Assembly (NCBI GenBank): GCA_039985655.1
Contig: JBDWSF010000005.1
Location: 124,001 to 188,000, forward strand
Length of the DNA stretch: 64,000 nucleotides
Source of the DNA: Postechiella sp039985655
GTDB lineage: Bacteria; Bacteroidota; Bacteroidia; Flavobacteriales; Flavobacteriaceae
Direction of reading: 5' to 3'
Under the pieces are notes generated by a model. That model made no database searches. It was not told where the DNA came from and saw only the letters and a list, made by a program, of their open reading frames with translations. Position numbers and translations under genes: made by a program. Below, in pieces: positions 37,360 to 46,372 of this stretch (within the stretch, counting starts at the first letter, position 1; every line of letters starts with the position of its first letter).

Positions 37360-37432
37360 TTTTTCAATATCCCAATAACACTATTATATATCCCATTTTT
37401 ATAAGACTTCAGCACTTATTATTGCGTCTTTT
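37360..37432. repeat. Dispersed repeat family 3, copy C
   Basis: AATATCCCAATAACAC, ATATCCCATTTTTATAAGAC, TTCAGCACTTATTATTG, then a T-rich end. Preceded, as in copy A, by AATAAAGCCTTTTT. Confidence 0.7.
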
Positions 37433-37508
37433 TGTGTGTGGTGTATATTTGTTTACACATAATAGTATATTGGTACTCATTTTTTCAGTGATTACTGGTT
37501 AATAGCAG

Positions 37509-37538
37509 CGGCGGAGATTTTGTATAAAATCTTCGTCG
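37509..37538 (+). terminator. Long hairpin upstream of the lipoprotein pair
   Basis: CGGCGGAGATTTT (37509-37521) pairs with AAAATCTTCGTCG (37526-37538): 13 bp in RNA with two G-U wobbles and a 4-nt loop, followed by TTATTCTTTC. It could be a terminator of an upstream transcript or a 5' UTR structure, since the next start codon is 100 bp downstream. Confidence 0.5.
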
Positions 37539-37639
37539 TTATTCTTTCTAATAATTAAGGTTAGTACGAACTACTTATATCAATTCTGTATTATAATCGT
37601 TCCTTTTTTTAAATAATAAAATGAACCTCTAAAAAAAAT

Positions 37640-38032
37640 ATGAAAAAAATGACTAAAACCCTGTTTTTAATAACAGTAATCGGATTTACAAGTTGTAGTC
37701 CGAAAATTTCTTCAAATTTTGTTAATCCTCAACCTAAATTATCAATTGACGAAAACGTTGCGCTTTTGGACATCGAACATCATTTACCAAAAAACATTAT
37801 TAAAGTTGGTGAATTAAGATTTCAAGATTCTGGGTTTTCTACTGATTGTAGTTTTAATAGTTTAATGACTCAAGCAAGAAATGAAGCCAGAAAAAACGGG
37901 GCGAATATTATAAAAGTTGTGGATAAAAAGAAACCTGACTTATGGAGTAGCTGCTATCGATTAAAAATTGAACTTTATAAATATAATGGAGATATCTCGG
38001 CTTTAACTCAATATAAATTAAAACTTGACTAA
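37640..38032 (+). CDS. Small lipoprotein of unknown function
   Basis: 130 residues. The signal MTKTLFLITVIGFTSCSPK gives a lipobox Cys at about 19. The mature part has LSIDENVALLDIEHHLPKNI, VGELRFQDSGFSTDCSFNSL, and QARNEARKNGANIIKVVDKK, a pattern of small alpha/beta envelope proteins seen in Bacteroidota. The next gene starts 10 bp downstream. Together they look like an envelope-stress type pair, which is speculation. Confidence 0.7.
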   Translation: MKKMTKTLFLITVIGFTSCSPKISSNFVNPQPKLSIDENVALLDIEHHLPKNIIKVGELRFQDSGFSTDCSFNSLMTQARNEARKNGANIIKVVDKKKPDLWSSCYRLKIELYKYNGDISALTQYKLKLD

Positions 38033-38042
38033 AAACAAAACC

Positions 38043-38507
38043 ATGAAAATTATTATTAAAACGTTCCTGCTTTCACATATTCTATTATTTTCAAGTTGCG
38101 CAACAATTATTACAGGCTCGAGACAAAATGTAGAAATCTCTTCAACACCAAGTTCTGCAAAAGTCTTCATCAACGAAATTGAAATAGGACAAACACCTGT
38201 TGAAAAACAACTCAAAAGAAACCAAGACTATCAATTGGTACTAAAGCTCGATGGGTATAAGACATACAACACTAAGTTAGAAAGAAAATTTAACGCTTGG
38301 TATATCGGAAATATAGCATTCGGGGGGCTAATAGGACTCATTGTTGACCCAATTACTGGAGCGATACACAAACTGAAGCCTGAAGAAGTTAACGGGAATT
38401 TTAAAAGTGGAACAACTTATAAAACAGAAAGCGGGAATATATTCATAAAAATAAGTATGGAAATTGACCCAAATTCTAAAAAAATTGGGCAATTAGAAAA
38501 ATCATAG
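38043..38507 (+). CDS. PEGA-domain lipoprotein
   Basis: 154 residues from the chosen ATG at 38043. An upstream in-frame ATG at 38025 overlaps the previous gene and would only extend the signal. Signal peptide IKTFLLSHILLFSSCATIIT with lipobox SSC. The PEGA domain is visible in EISSTPSSAKVFINEIEIGQ, TPVEKQLKRNQDYQLVLKLD and GYKTYN. A hydrophobic glycine-rich segment IGNIAFGGLIGLIVDPITGA follows. It resembles many 'tricorn/PEGA' lipoproteins that sit in the outer membrane. Confidence 0.75.
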   Translation: MKIIIKTFLLSHILLFSSCATIITGSRQNVEISSTPSSAKVFINEIEIGQTPVEKQLKRNQDYQLVLKLDGYKTYNTKLERKFNAWYIGNIAFGGLIGLIVDPITGAIHKLKPEEVNGNFKSGTTYKTESGNIFIKISMEIDPNSKKIGQLEKS

Positions 38508-38618
38508 TTACTTCTAACGTTATACTAGAATCAAACTGTTAGCCCATTTGTTTTTACCTAAACTATAAAAAATGATGTAAAATGCTGCTTGTTTCCAGTT
38601 CAACAATGCCTTATAGCT

Positions 38619-38801
38619 TTACTTCTCTTTTCCTCGAACTGTTAATAAATTATTTATGTCCTCACTTCTCTTATGCTCTACCACTCCGACATATAGTTGC
38701 GTTGTGGAGAGCTTGGTATGTATTAAAAGCTTGAATACCGTTTTTAAAGGCATATCATCTCTGTTAACCACCTTTTTCAAAATATGAACATCTTCTGCAT
38801 C
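38619..38801 (-). pseudogene. C-terminal remnant of a tyrosine recombinase/integrase
   Basis: 61 codons on the minus strand, ending at TAA 38619: DAEDVHILKKVVNRDDMPLK, then TVFKLLIHTKLSTTQLYVGV and VEHKRSEDINNLL. The string KLL.HTKLSTTQ.Y.(R)VVE.K.SEDINNL is the classic end of Bacteroidota integrases, with the catalytic His (HTKLSTTQ) and Tyr (LY). There is no start codon or N-terminal and Arg-bearing parts nearby. It is a relic of an integrated element. Confidence 0.7.
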
Positions 38802-38925
38802 TTATACCAATTCTAAATTAAAAAAAACTAATAAAACACCTTTTTCCCTTTCTATTTCAGAATATAAATAAACCGTAGTTATACTATACTTAATTGATAT
38901 TCACTATATAAATAAAAAAAATCAT

Positions 38926-38943
38926 TCCCAATCGACATTGGGA
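38926..38943. promoter_or_regulatory. Hairpin in the upstream region of the phosphate operon
   Basis: A perfect 7-bp stem TCCCAAT / ATTGGGA with tetraloop CGAC, followed by AT-rich sequence. It lies about 450 bp before the DUF47 gene. Role unknown. Confidence 0.4.
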
Positions 38944-39389
38944 CAGGCTATTTTATTTTAGGCTCATTTTAACCTAGAATTGATATTATATTTACATTAG
39001 AATTTTTCGACAATCTTTTTATATATCAACCTCAAGTATTGAATATAGATCCTTAGTATTCCAAAATATATGGATTCTCAATCTTGAAACACTGTTCTGA
39101 CGCAACACCTAAAGAAAAAACTTTCAGAAGCTAAAACGATAAGCATTAAAACGTATCGCTTTAACTTTTTTTTAAAATTAATAAAACCAAACACAAACAC
39201 TACAACTCATACTTGTATAGAACAATTAACACTACGCATTATTTATAATCACCTAATAATTAATTATTTAAAAAAACGTAATGCACTACACGCTATACCA
39301 GAACACTACACATGACTTTTGTCATCTTTTCTCCTTCATTCTTTCTTTTATTTTGATGTAGTTAAGAATCGATAAAAAAAAGTGAGATT

Positions 39390-40040
39390 ATGATTAACAT
39401 TTTTAAAAATTCAAAATCTGTAGCATTAAGTATTGATGAGTTTTTTGATAAGATAGATTTAGGAGTCCTAAATTTTAAAAAAGGTGCTAACAATTATATT
39501 AATAGCAACAGTTCAGAATTCGATCAGAACTTAAAAACAATAAATATTTTAGAACAAGATGCGGATTCAATAAAGAGGAAAATTGAGAATGAATTCTATT
39601 TACATTCATTAATGCCAAATTATTCTAGTGATATCTTAAACCTATTAGAAAGTGTAGATGATATTATGGATATGTCTAAAGATGTATTAAATCAATTTGA
39701 TGTAGAAACACCGCATATACCTGAATTGATCAAAAAGGATTTTACAGAACTCGTATCACTTTCTTCAAAATCTGCAGAGAATGTAATTCCGGCAGCAAGA
39801 ATATTTTTCACTTCTCCTGACGAGGTTAAAGATAAAATACAAAAAGTGCTTTTTTATAATAGGGAAACAGACACTTTATCAAATAATATTAAACGCAAAA
39901 TATTTCAAGAGTTTGATTCACTACAGTTAAGTGAAAAAATTCACCTTCGGTATTTTGCTTTGCACATTGAGCAAGTGGCAGATGCTGCTAAAATTGTAGC
40001 GCATCAACTGTCATCATTAGTTATAAAAATAAGAATGTAA
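39390..40040 (+). CDS. DUF47/PhoU-like partner of the PiT transporter
   Basis: 216 residues, all-helical, normal length for DUF47. LNTINILEQDADSIKRKI-type helix (NILEQDADSIKRKIENEFYL), LLESVDDIMDMSKDVLNQFD and IHLRYFALHIEQVADAAKIV are the two metal-binding PhoU-like bundles (E..D and E..D). DUF47 proteins are known partners of PiT transporters, and this one lies 18 bp upstream. It is expected to gate the transporter from the cytoplasmic side. Confidence 0.9.
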   Translation: MINIFKNSKSVALSIDEFFDKIDLGVLNFKKGANNYINSNSSEFDQNLKTINILEQDADSIKRKIENEFYLHSLMPNYSSDILNLLESVDDIMDMSKDVLNQFDVETPHIPELIKKDFTELVSLSSKSAENVIPAARIFFTSPDEVKDKIQKVLFYNRETDTLSNNIKRKIFQEFDSLQLSEKIHLRYFALHIEQVADAAKIVAHQLSSLVIKIRM

Positions 40041-40058
40041 TTAAATCAACAACTTTTT

Positions 40059-41858
40059 ATGTTTTTATTCTTTTTAACAAGCGGACTTTTTTTAGGATGG
40101 ACTTTAGGCTCCAATGATGCTTCCAATGTTTTTGGATCAGCAGTTGGGTCAAAAATGATTCGTTTCAAACAAGCTGCAATTATTGCCTCAATTTTTGTGA
40201 TTTTAGGAGCCGTACTACAAGGAACAGGCGGATCGCACACATTAGGAAAATTAGGCTCCGTAGATGCTTTGGGAGGTGCGTTCACCGTTGCTCTAGCTGC
40301 TGGTCTTTCTGTTTTCTGGATGACCAAATTAAAACTACCAGTTTCTACTTCTCAAGCTATCGTAGGAGCAATTATTGGGTGGAATTTATTTACAGGCAAT
40401 CCTACAGACTACAGTTCATTAACTAAAATCGTAACAACTTGGGTTACTGGCCCAATTTTGGGTGGAATTTTTGCTGTCTTAATTTATTTGTTATTAAAAT
40501 TTATTTTAAAAAGAAGCAAAATACACCTAATAAAGCTAGATGGTTATTTAAAATACGGACTCCTAATTGTTGGCGCTTTTGGTTCGTATAGTTTAGGAGC
40601 TAATAATATTGCAAATGTTGTTGGTGTTTTTGTGCCATCAGCTCCAAACATAGCAGTTGATTTTGGATTGTTCACCTTAGGCGGGACCCAATTACTATTC
40701 TTAATAGGTGGTGTATCAATTGCAGTTGGTATTCTTACTTATTCTAAAAAAGTAATGATGACCGTTGGCGATTCTTTAATGAAATTAAATGCGGAAACTG
40801 CCTTGGTTGTCGTGCTAGCACATTCATTAGTATTATTTGTATTCTCATCTCAAACTTTATCTGATTTTTTTGTAAGCATAGGTCTGCCAGCTATACCCTT
40901 AGTACCTGTTTCTAGTTCTCAAGCTATAGTTGGTTCTATTATAGGTATAGGACTATTAAAAGGCGGTCGAAACATTCAGTTAAACGTTATTGGAAAAATC
41001 ACTTTAGGCTGGGTGGTAACACCTATAATTGCTGGTTTAATTGCCTTTTTCGCTTTATTCATTGTGAGTAATGTGTTTAATATTAAAGTTTCAGAAAATC
41101 CATCACAATTTGTTAAAGGAGAAGTTGTAGTAAAAGATAATTCTAATGTTTTATCAAGCCCTGATACAAAAGTGATTGATAAATTCGAAACTCCCTCTAT
41201 TGAAGAACCAACAACAATTAACATCTACAAATCTGTTGCTCTTATAGCTATCATTCTTCTCATCGCTTTTATTGTGTATCAAATGTACATCATAAGCAAA
41301 CTGAAACAAAAAGACAAAGAAGAAGAATATTATGAAAGTATAGAACGCTATAACAGCCAGCAAAAAACATTAGAGAATGAACTTAAAATAACCAATGATG
41401 CCAATTTGAGATTAGAGAAGGAAATTGATGCAAAAGAAAAAGAGCAAAAAAAGATAGCCTTAAGCATCATTCGAAAAAATGAAATATTATCTGATTTAAA
41501 AACAGGTATAGAAAACCTTAAGTCTAAATCTGAAGGCGACTTAAAACACAGTGACCTAAATAGCTTAAAACTGTCCATTATTGAAAACCTAAATACAGAT
41601 AAAGAGCGAAAATCATTTGACAAATACGTAAAAGAAATAAATAACAGTTTTTATCAGAACCTCAAAAAAAAATATCCTGATTTAACAGAAAACGAAAAAA
41701 AACTCTGTTCTCTTTTACGCTTAAAATTATCCACAAAAGAAATAGCTTCCATATTAAATATTACTCCTAAAAGTGTAGAAGTTAATAGATACCGCTTGCG
41801 TAAAAAAATGAATTTCAAAAAAACGGATAAACTATCTAAAGAACTAAGAAAACTATAA
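40059..41858 (+). CDS. PiT-family inorganic phosphate transporter fused to a coiled coil and a LuxR-type helix-turn-helix
   Basis: 599 residues. Residues 1-345 form the PiT permease with both signature repeats (WTLGSNDASNVFGSAVGSKM near the start; GSYSLGANNIANVVGVFV at about 177-194; LVPVSSSQAIVGSIIGIGLL). An extended loop and a single membrane segment (SVALIAIILLIAFIVYQMYI, about 391-410) follow. A cytoplasmic coiled coil comes next (about 420-500, ENELKITNDANLRLEKEIDA). The last 58 residues are a GerE/LuxR DNA-binding domain (LTENEKKLCSLLRLKLSTKE, IASILNITPKSVEVNRYRLR, KKMN). The HTH type is the Bacteroidota one usually found at the end of membrane sensor proteins. Ordinary PiT proteins lack all of this. 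Inference: a transporter-sensor that reports phosphate flux to transcription. Confidence 0.92.
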   Translation: MFLFFLTSGLFLGWTLGSNDASNVFGSAVGSKMIRFKQAAIIASIFVILGAVLQGTGGSHTLGKLGSVDALGGAFTVALAAGLSVFWMTKLKLPVSTSQAIVGAIIGWNLFTGNPTDYSSLTKIVTTWVTGPILGGIFAVLIYLLLKFILKRSKIHLIKLDGYLKYGLLIVGAFGSYSLGANNIANVVGVFVPSAPNIAVDFGLFTLGGTQLLFLIGGVSIAVGILTYSKKVMMTVGDSLMKLNAETALVVVLAHSLVLFVFSSQTLSDFFVSIGLPAIPLVPVSSSQAIVGSIIGIGLLKGGRNIQLNVIGKITLGWVVTPIIAGLIAFFALFIVSNVFNIKVSENPSQFVKGEVVVKDNSNVLSSPDTKVIDKFETPSIEEPTTINIYKSVALIAIILLIAFIVYQMYIISKLKQKDKEEEYYESIERYNSQQKTLENELKITNDANLRLEKEIDAKEKEQKKIALSIIRKNEILSDLKTGIENLKSKSEGDLKHSDLNSLKLSIIENLNTDKERKSFDKYVKEINNSFYQNLKKKYPDLTENEKKLCSLLRLKLSTKEIASILNITPKSVEVNRYRLRKKMNFKKTDKLSKELRKL

Positions 41859-41892
41859 TTAAAAAAATGAAACACAAGTAAATTAAATAACA

Positions 41893-43266
41893 ATGAAAAA
41901 TAAATTTCACATTTTATTAGGAGCAATGATACTATCGAGTATAGCATTATTTGCACAAAACAACGAAAAGGTTGTTGATTCTGTTAAACTAAACCAATAC
42001 GGACAAAAAGTAGAGTCTGTGGGTATAGACGCCGAAGCAAGAAACAGCATACTAACGTTCGAATCTAAAGATAAAAAATATAAATTCTGGTTTGATAATC
42101 GAGTTTATTTTGATGGCGGACTGTTTTTTGACAATAACACTTACAACCCTATTGGCAACGGAGTAACTATAAGGCGTGCTCGTGTGGCTATGAAAGTAGC
42201 AATGCATAAAAACTGGTATGGAGAAATTGATTTCGATTTTTCTGGATCTGCAACAGAAATTAAGGATGCCTATATTAAATACACCAATGACGCTAGAGAC
42301 TTTAATATTAAAGCCGGTCATTTTAGAGAAGGCTTTTCTATGGAGACAACAACAACCTCTAGATATGTAACTTTTATAGAGCGTTCTTTAGCCTCTAAGT
42401 TCTCTCCTTCTCGTCATTTAGGGTTTCAAGCAAATTATATGAAAGAAAAATATTTGTTTATTGGAGGCCTACATTTTAATAGTCAAGGAGATTTTGAAGA
42501 AGTTGAATTTAGTCAGGATGCCAACAAAGATAATGGTACAGATGAAGGCTATTCAATAACTGGTAGAGTTGTTTATAGACCCATTATTGATAATGACAAA
42601 GTTATTCATATTGGTGTTGGCGCTTCTTATAGAACGCCTAAAACACATCTTGAAGTACCTAACAACTATAGATTTAGCACACGTTCAGTTTCTAATGTAA
42701 ATAGAAAAAAATATTTAGATACCGACGATATTTTAAATGTTGAAAACAACACATTATTTAATGTAGAATTAGCAGGTGCTTACAAGAACATCATGTTTCA
42801 ATCTGAATATGTTAATAACAGCATATCTAGAGAAACTGGTTTTTCAGATGTAAGCCTAAATGGTTTTTATGCCCAAACAGGATACTTATTATTTGGCGGA
42901 AAATATAACTATAATAAAAATGAAGGTGAGTTTACTCAAATTACTAGAGGTAGTAAAAAAGGCGAACTAGAAGCCGCATTCCGATTTGATTATATAGACC
43001 TTAATGATGAAACAGCGGCCATTTTTGGAGGTTCAGCAAATGCTTATACGCTTGGATTAAATTATCACTTTAATTCAAATGTAAAATTAATGCTTAACTA
43101 CTCCTATTTAGATCATGACAGATATGCAAATGGTAAAGGCAAATTATTTGTTGGACATGACATAAATGGCGATTTAACCAAAGACCCTACAGATGTAATA
43201 GACGCAGAAGGTAAAGCAGGTGATGATTTTGGTCAATTACAAATGAGAATTGAAATAGACTTTTAA
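41893..43266 (+). CDS. OprO/OprP-type phosphate-selective porin
   Basis: 457 residues. Signal peptide FHILLGAMILSSIALFAQ. The barrel has the family's typical segments: YKFWFDNRVYFDGGLFFDNN, GVTIRRARVAMKVAMHKNWY, GEIDFDFSGSATEIKDAYIK, FNIKAGHFREGFSMETTTTS, LMLNYSYLDHDRY and the terminal LQMRIEIDF. It lies 34 bp after the PiT fusion. Outer-membrane uptake of phosphate or another anion is inferred from the family. Confidence 0.9.
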   Translation: MKNKFHILLGAMILSSIALFAQNNEKVVDSVKLNQYGQKVESVGIDAEARNSILTFESKDKKYKFWFDNRVYFDGGLFFDNNTYNPIGNGVTIRRARVAMKVAMHKNWYGEIDFDFSGSATEIKDAYIKYTNDARDFNIKAGHFREGFSMETTTTSRYVTFIERSLASKFSPSRHLGFQANYMKEKYLFIGGLHFNSQGDFEEVEFSQDANKDNGTDEGYSITGRVVYRPIIDNDKVIHIGVGASYRTPKTHLEVPNNYRFSTRSVSNVNRKKYLDTDDILNVENNTLFNVELAGAYKNIMFQSEYVNNSISRETGFSDVSLNGFYAQTGYLLFGGKYNYNKNEGEFTQITRGSKKGELEAAFRFDYIDLNDETAAIFGGSANAYTLGLNYHFNSNVKLMLNYSYLDHDRYANGKGKLFVGHDINGDLTKDPTDVIDAEGKAGDDFGQLQMRIEIDF

Positions 43267-43289
43267 TAAAAACTTAAAATTTAATTAAA

Positions 43290-44894
43290 ATGAAAAATTT
43301 AAAATATTTATTAATATTAATAATAGCTTTCACAACTTACAGTTGTGTTGAAGATGCTTTGTTCGAAAAAGGAGAAGAAGTAACCATTGAAGCTGGTGTA
43401 TTGAAATTGAATGAAATAATGTCGAAAGACATTGGAGATAATCCTGATTGGATCGAACTTTACAATAGTGGTTCAGAAAGTGTTGATTTATCTGGATATA
43501 GATTAACAGATTCAAAAGACTCATGGGTTATTGATAATTTAACCATTGAAGCTGGAGGATATGTAACCTTTGATTGCGACAACTCAGACATACCTAATGT
43601 TTCAACAAACTTTAAAATATCTTCAGGTGGTGAAGAAATTACACTTTATAATGCAGCAGACGAGTTAATAGACCAAATTACAACTCCAGATATGTCAAGT
43701 CAATCCGGTTTAACGTATGGTAGAGAAATTGATGGTGACGGCGAATGGGTGGTTGGCTCACCAACTCGTGACGCATCAAATGGATCTGCAGCTAATACAG
43801 CACCAATCTTAGATGCTTCAGAGTTAACCGAATTTGATAGTGTTTATAGTGTAAGCGCATCAGATGCCGATGGCATTTCAACTGTAAAATTAGTTTATAT
43901 GGTTAACGAAGGTGTCGTATCATTTGATATGTCTCTTGTAGATGGTGAATACAAAACGTCTGTACCTGCAGCAAGAGTAGGTGATGTCGTTAAATATTAT
44001 GTCATTGCAACTGATCTTACTGGTTTAGCAACTACCTATCCAGAAAACGGAACCGATACTCCTGGTGAATACACAGTATCTGGAGGCGTAACAGAACTTG
44101 AAATAGTTGGAGCAGAAGCTGGGTTTAGAGGCGATGTTACGTTTACAGTAACACCTTTTTATCCTGAGCAAGTTGATGAGATCAGGTTATATTATTTATT
44201 ACCTGGTGAGATGCAAGATGATGTAAATGATGATAAAACAAAAGTTGTTTTAGTTGAAAATGGAGATGTTTTTGAAGGTGTTATTCCAGCTCAAAATACA
44301 GATGATGTTATTAGCTACTATATAAGAGTTGAGTATTTAGACGGCACAAAAACGTATTACCCTATTGAAGAAGAAGGTGGTACATTCGATCATGATCAAG
44401 GCACAACTTGGCCAAATTATACTGTTGAAGCCATTACATATGATGATGTTGTTAATCAAACCGTAAACTCAACAGAAGGTCCATTAACCAGTCTGGTTTT
44501 TCCAACAAATCCAGTTCCTGGAACCGACATTAATGTTGTTTTAGCATATACAAGTACAGAAGAGATTTTAGAAGCACGTATTTATTTTGCAGTTGGTGAT
44601 ACGCCAGCTTATGTAAAAAAGAATAAAGTTTCAGGTGAAGACGATGCTTCATTTACACAAACAGGAGTTACTATTAATTTAAAAGATGTGGTTACTGATG
44701 GTGACGCTTTATCATTAAGTGAAACGGGAGCCAAAGTGTCTTTCTATGTTCGAATTGCAACCGCAACTGCGGAATACTATTATTCAAATGATGGAACGAT
44801 GTCTTTAGACGATACACCAGGAGGTGGAACTACAGATGAATCAGATGCCTTTAAAGCAGCTCCAACATCGTGGAATGCATATACTGTTCAATAA
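43290..44894 (+). CDS. Lipoprotein with a lamin-tail domain
   Basis: 534 residues. Lipoprotein signal LKYLLILIIAFTTYSCVEDA. A lamin-tail domain spans about 38-150: LKLNEIMSKDIGDNPDWIEL, YNSGSESVDLSGYRLTDSKD, ITLYNAADELIDQI, YGREIDGDGEW. Three Ig-like repeats follow, of the type VKYYVIATDLTGLATTYPEN and VISYYIRVEYLDGTKTYYP. It lacks the CotH-kinase domain often found with lamin tails. It lies 24 bp after the porin, so a surface partner of the porin, or a binder of a phosphorylated polymer, is possible. Confidence 0.85.
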   Translation: MKNLKYLLILIIAFTTYSCVEDALFEKGEEVTIEAGVLKLNEIMSKDIGDNPDWIELYNSGSESVDLSGYRLTDSKDSWVIDNLTIEAGGYVTFDCDNSDIPNVSTNFKISSGGEEITLYNAADELIDQITTPDMSSQSGLTYGREIDGDGEWVVGSPTRDASNGSAANTAPILDASELTEFDSVYSVSASDADGISTVKLVYMVNEGVVSFDMSLVDGEYKTSVPAARVGDVVKYYVIATDLTGLATTYPENGTDTPGEYTVSGGVTELEIVGAEAGFRGDVTFTVTPFYPEQVDEIRLYYLLPGEMQDDVNDDKTKVVLVENGDVFEGVIPAQNTDDVISYYIRVEYLDGTKTYYPIEEEGGTFDHDQGTTWPNYTVEAITYDDVVNQTVNSTEGPLTSLVFPTNPVPGTDINVVLAYTSTEEILEARIYFAVGDTPAYVKKNKVSGEDDASFTQTGVTINLKDVVTDGDALSLSETGAKVSFYVRIATATAEYYYSNDGTMSLDDTPGGGTTDESDAFKAAPTSWNAYTVQ

Positions 44895-44948
44895 ATAAAA
44901 AAATGTCAGCTTGTGGAAATAGCTCTACAAGCTGATATTCTAAAAACT

Positions 44949-45704
44949 ATGTTGTTTTCATTAAAATATTTATTTACCAGCATTTTTAGCTTCGTCATAC
45001 TAATGTCATGTAGCGATAATAATGATATTATTACTAACAACAAAAGTAAGTTAGAGCTGGAAGCATCTTATATAATTGATGTTGCTGAACCCTCAGGCTT
45101 AACCATAAATAGCTCAGGGAATGTTTTATATACGGTAAGTGACAATACTGCTAAAGTTTACAAGCTCACAACAACAGGGGGCTTAATTGAAACCTTAAGT
45201 TATGCAGGTAACGATTTGGAAGGCGTCTCCATTTTTACAGGAAACAAATTATTGTTGGCAGAAGAAAGAACTAAAGAAATTGTTGAATTTGATATAATAA
45301 AAGGAACAACTTCTAAACACAAAATTAATTATGAAAACAATGGTGAAAATAGCGGCATTGAAGGTGTTACATATAACTCTAACGATGGTACCTTTTTTAT
45401 ATTAAATGAAAAAAATCCGGGTAAGTTAATTCGGTTAAGGTCAGACTTTTCCATAATAGCTGAATACCATTTGAATTTTGCATCTGATTATTCAGGAATT
45501 TTTTATGAAAACTCAACAAATAATTTATGGATTGTTTGTGACCAAAATAAAACAATAAACAAATGTACCCTAACAGGAGAATTAATAGAAAGTTACTCCA
45601 TAGGTGTTACGCAAGCAGAAGGCATTGCTATTGCTAATGACAAAATTTATGTTATAAGCGATGCAGAAAATAAATTATATATCTATAGAAAACCAATTAA
45701 TTAA
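44949..45704 (+). CDS. SdiA-regulated/YjiK-type beta-propeller lipoprotein
   Basis: 251 residues from the ATG at 44949, chosen because it gives the signal LFTSIFSFVILMSCSDNND; an in-frame ATG at 44913 would add 12 residues before it. Propeller strands of the SdiA-regulated family: EPSGLTINSSGNVLYTVSDN, LEGVSIFTGNKLLLAEERTK, SGIEGVTYNSNDGTFFILNE, DYSGIFYENSTNNLWIVCDQ. The family is structurally like phytase-type propellers. A phosphoesterase role is suggested only by the operon. Confidence 0.85.
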   Translation: MLFSLKYLFTSIFSFVILMSCSDNNDIITNNKSKLELEASYIIDVAEPSGLTINSSGNVLYTVSDNTAKVYKLTTTGGLIETLSYAGNDLEGVSIFTGNKLLLAEERTKEIVEFDIIKGTTSKHKINYENNGENSGIEGVTYNSNDGTFFILNEKNPGKLIRLRSDFSIIAEYHLNFASDYSGIFYENSTNNLWIVCDQNKTINKCTLTGELIESYSIGVTQAEGIAIANDKIYVISDAENKLYIYRKPIN

Positions 45705-45721
45705 AAACAAGAAAACAAATT

Positions 45722-46360
45722 ATGGCAAAACAAGAAATGAAAATAGGAGAAATATCTAAACCTCGATTTGAGTTTAGAACATTTGGTCAAAATTTTGACG
45801 AATCTGCTAAAAGAATGGCAAGATTATCTGTTCCAATTCCAGAAAAAGTTTGGGAAAGAACATCAGACGAAATATATATTTTGTCTAAAACAAATGATGT
45901 TAATAACACCAAAATTCGTGATGGTAAAATGGATATCAAAACCTACATACAAACTGTTGATGGTTTAGAACAATGGAACCCTTTAATGAAAGGTGAATTC
46001 CCTATTGCTAAAAGCGTTTTAGTAAATGATGTATTTCCTGCATTTCAAGTAGAAATGCCTGCTTTAACCAAGGATACTTATACCCTAGAAGAGTTTTTAG
46101 CAATAATTGATGCACATAAAGACCTCCAAGGTGTTAAAGTACAAAAACAACGTTTCGGATATATGGTAAACGATACCCTATGCGAAGTAGGAAATGTGTT
46201 AATTAATGGTGCAAAAGTAGTAACCATTAATTCAGAATCTACAGAACTTGACGATATTAAAAAAACAATAGCCGATTGTAATATAGTAGGTGAAAACATA
46301 AACTATTTACAAGTAATAAAAAGAATAATAGGTTGGATTAACAAACCATTGGCTAACTAA
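45722..46360 (+). CDS. CYTH-like protein (divergent)
   Basis: 212 residues, no signal peptide. Alternating acidic and basic strands as in CYTH/VTC tunnels: KPRFEFRTFGQNF, RTSDEIYILSKTNDVNNTKI, RDGKMDIKTYIQTVDGLEQW, VKVQKQRFGYMVNDTLCEVG and INGAKVVTINSESTE. The canonical N-terminal ExExK is not obvious, so it is assigned by strand pattern and by the true CYTH gene 80 bp downstream. An active site cannot be confirmed by eye. Phosphate-polymer or nucleotide chemistry is inferred. Confidence 0.65.
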   Translation: MAKQEMKIGEISKPRFEFRTFGQNFDESAKRMARLSVPIPEKVWERTSDEIYILSKTNDVNNTKIRDGKMDIKTYIQTVDGLEQWNPLMKGEFPIAKSVLVNDVFPAFQVEMPALTKDTYTLEEFLAIIDAHKDLQGVKVQKQRFGYMVNDTLCEVGNVLINGAKVVTINSESTELDDIKKTIADCNIVGENINYLQVIKRIIGWINKPLAN

Positions 46361-46372
46361 AAAAATAGCTAC

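Larger units (their letters stand above)
38508..39389. other. Intergenic region with an integrase remnant and a hairpin
   Basis: 882 bp without an intact gene. It contains the recombinase fragment at 38619-38801 and a perfect hairpin TCCCAAT / ATTGGGA at 38926-38943. No TAnnTTTG was found right before 39390, so the promoter of the phosphate operon is not resolved. Confidence 0.5.

Noticed and set aside
27889..37432. Dispersed repeats as a CRISPR array
   Set aside because: Copies are kilobases apart, 75-190 bp long and lack regular spacers or cas genes.
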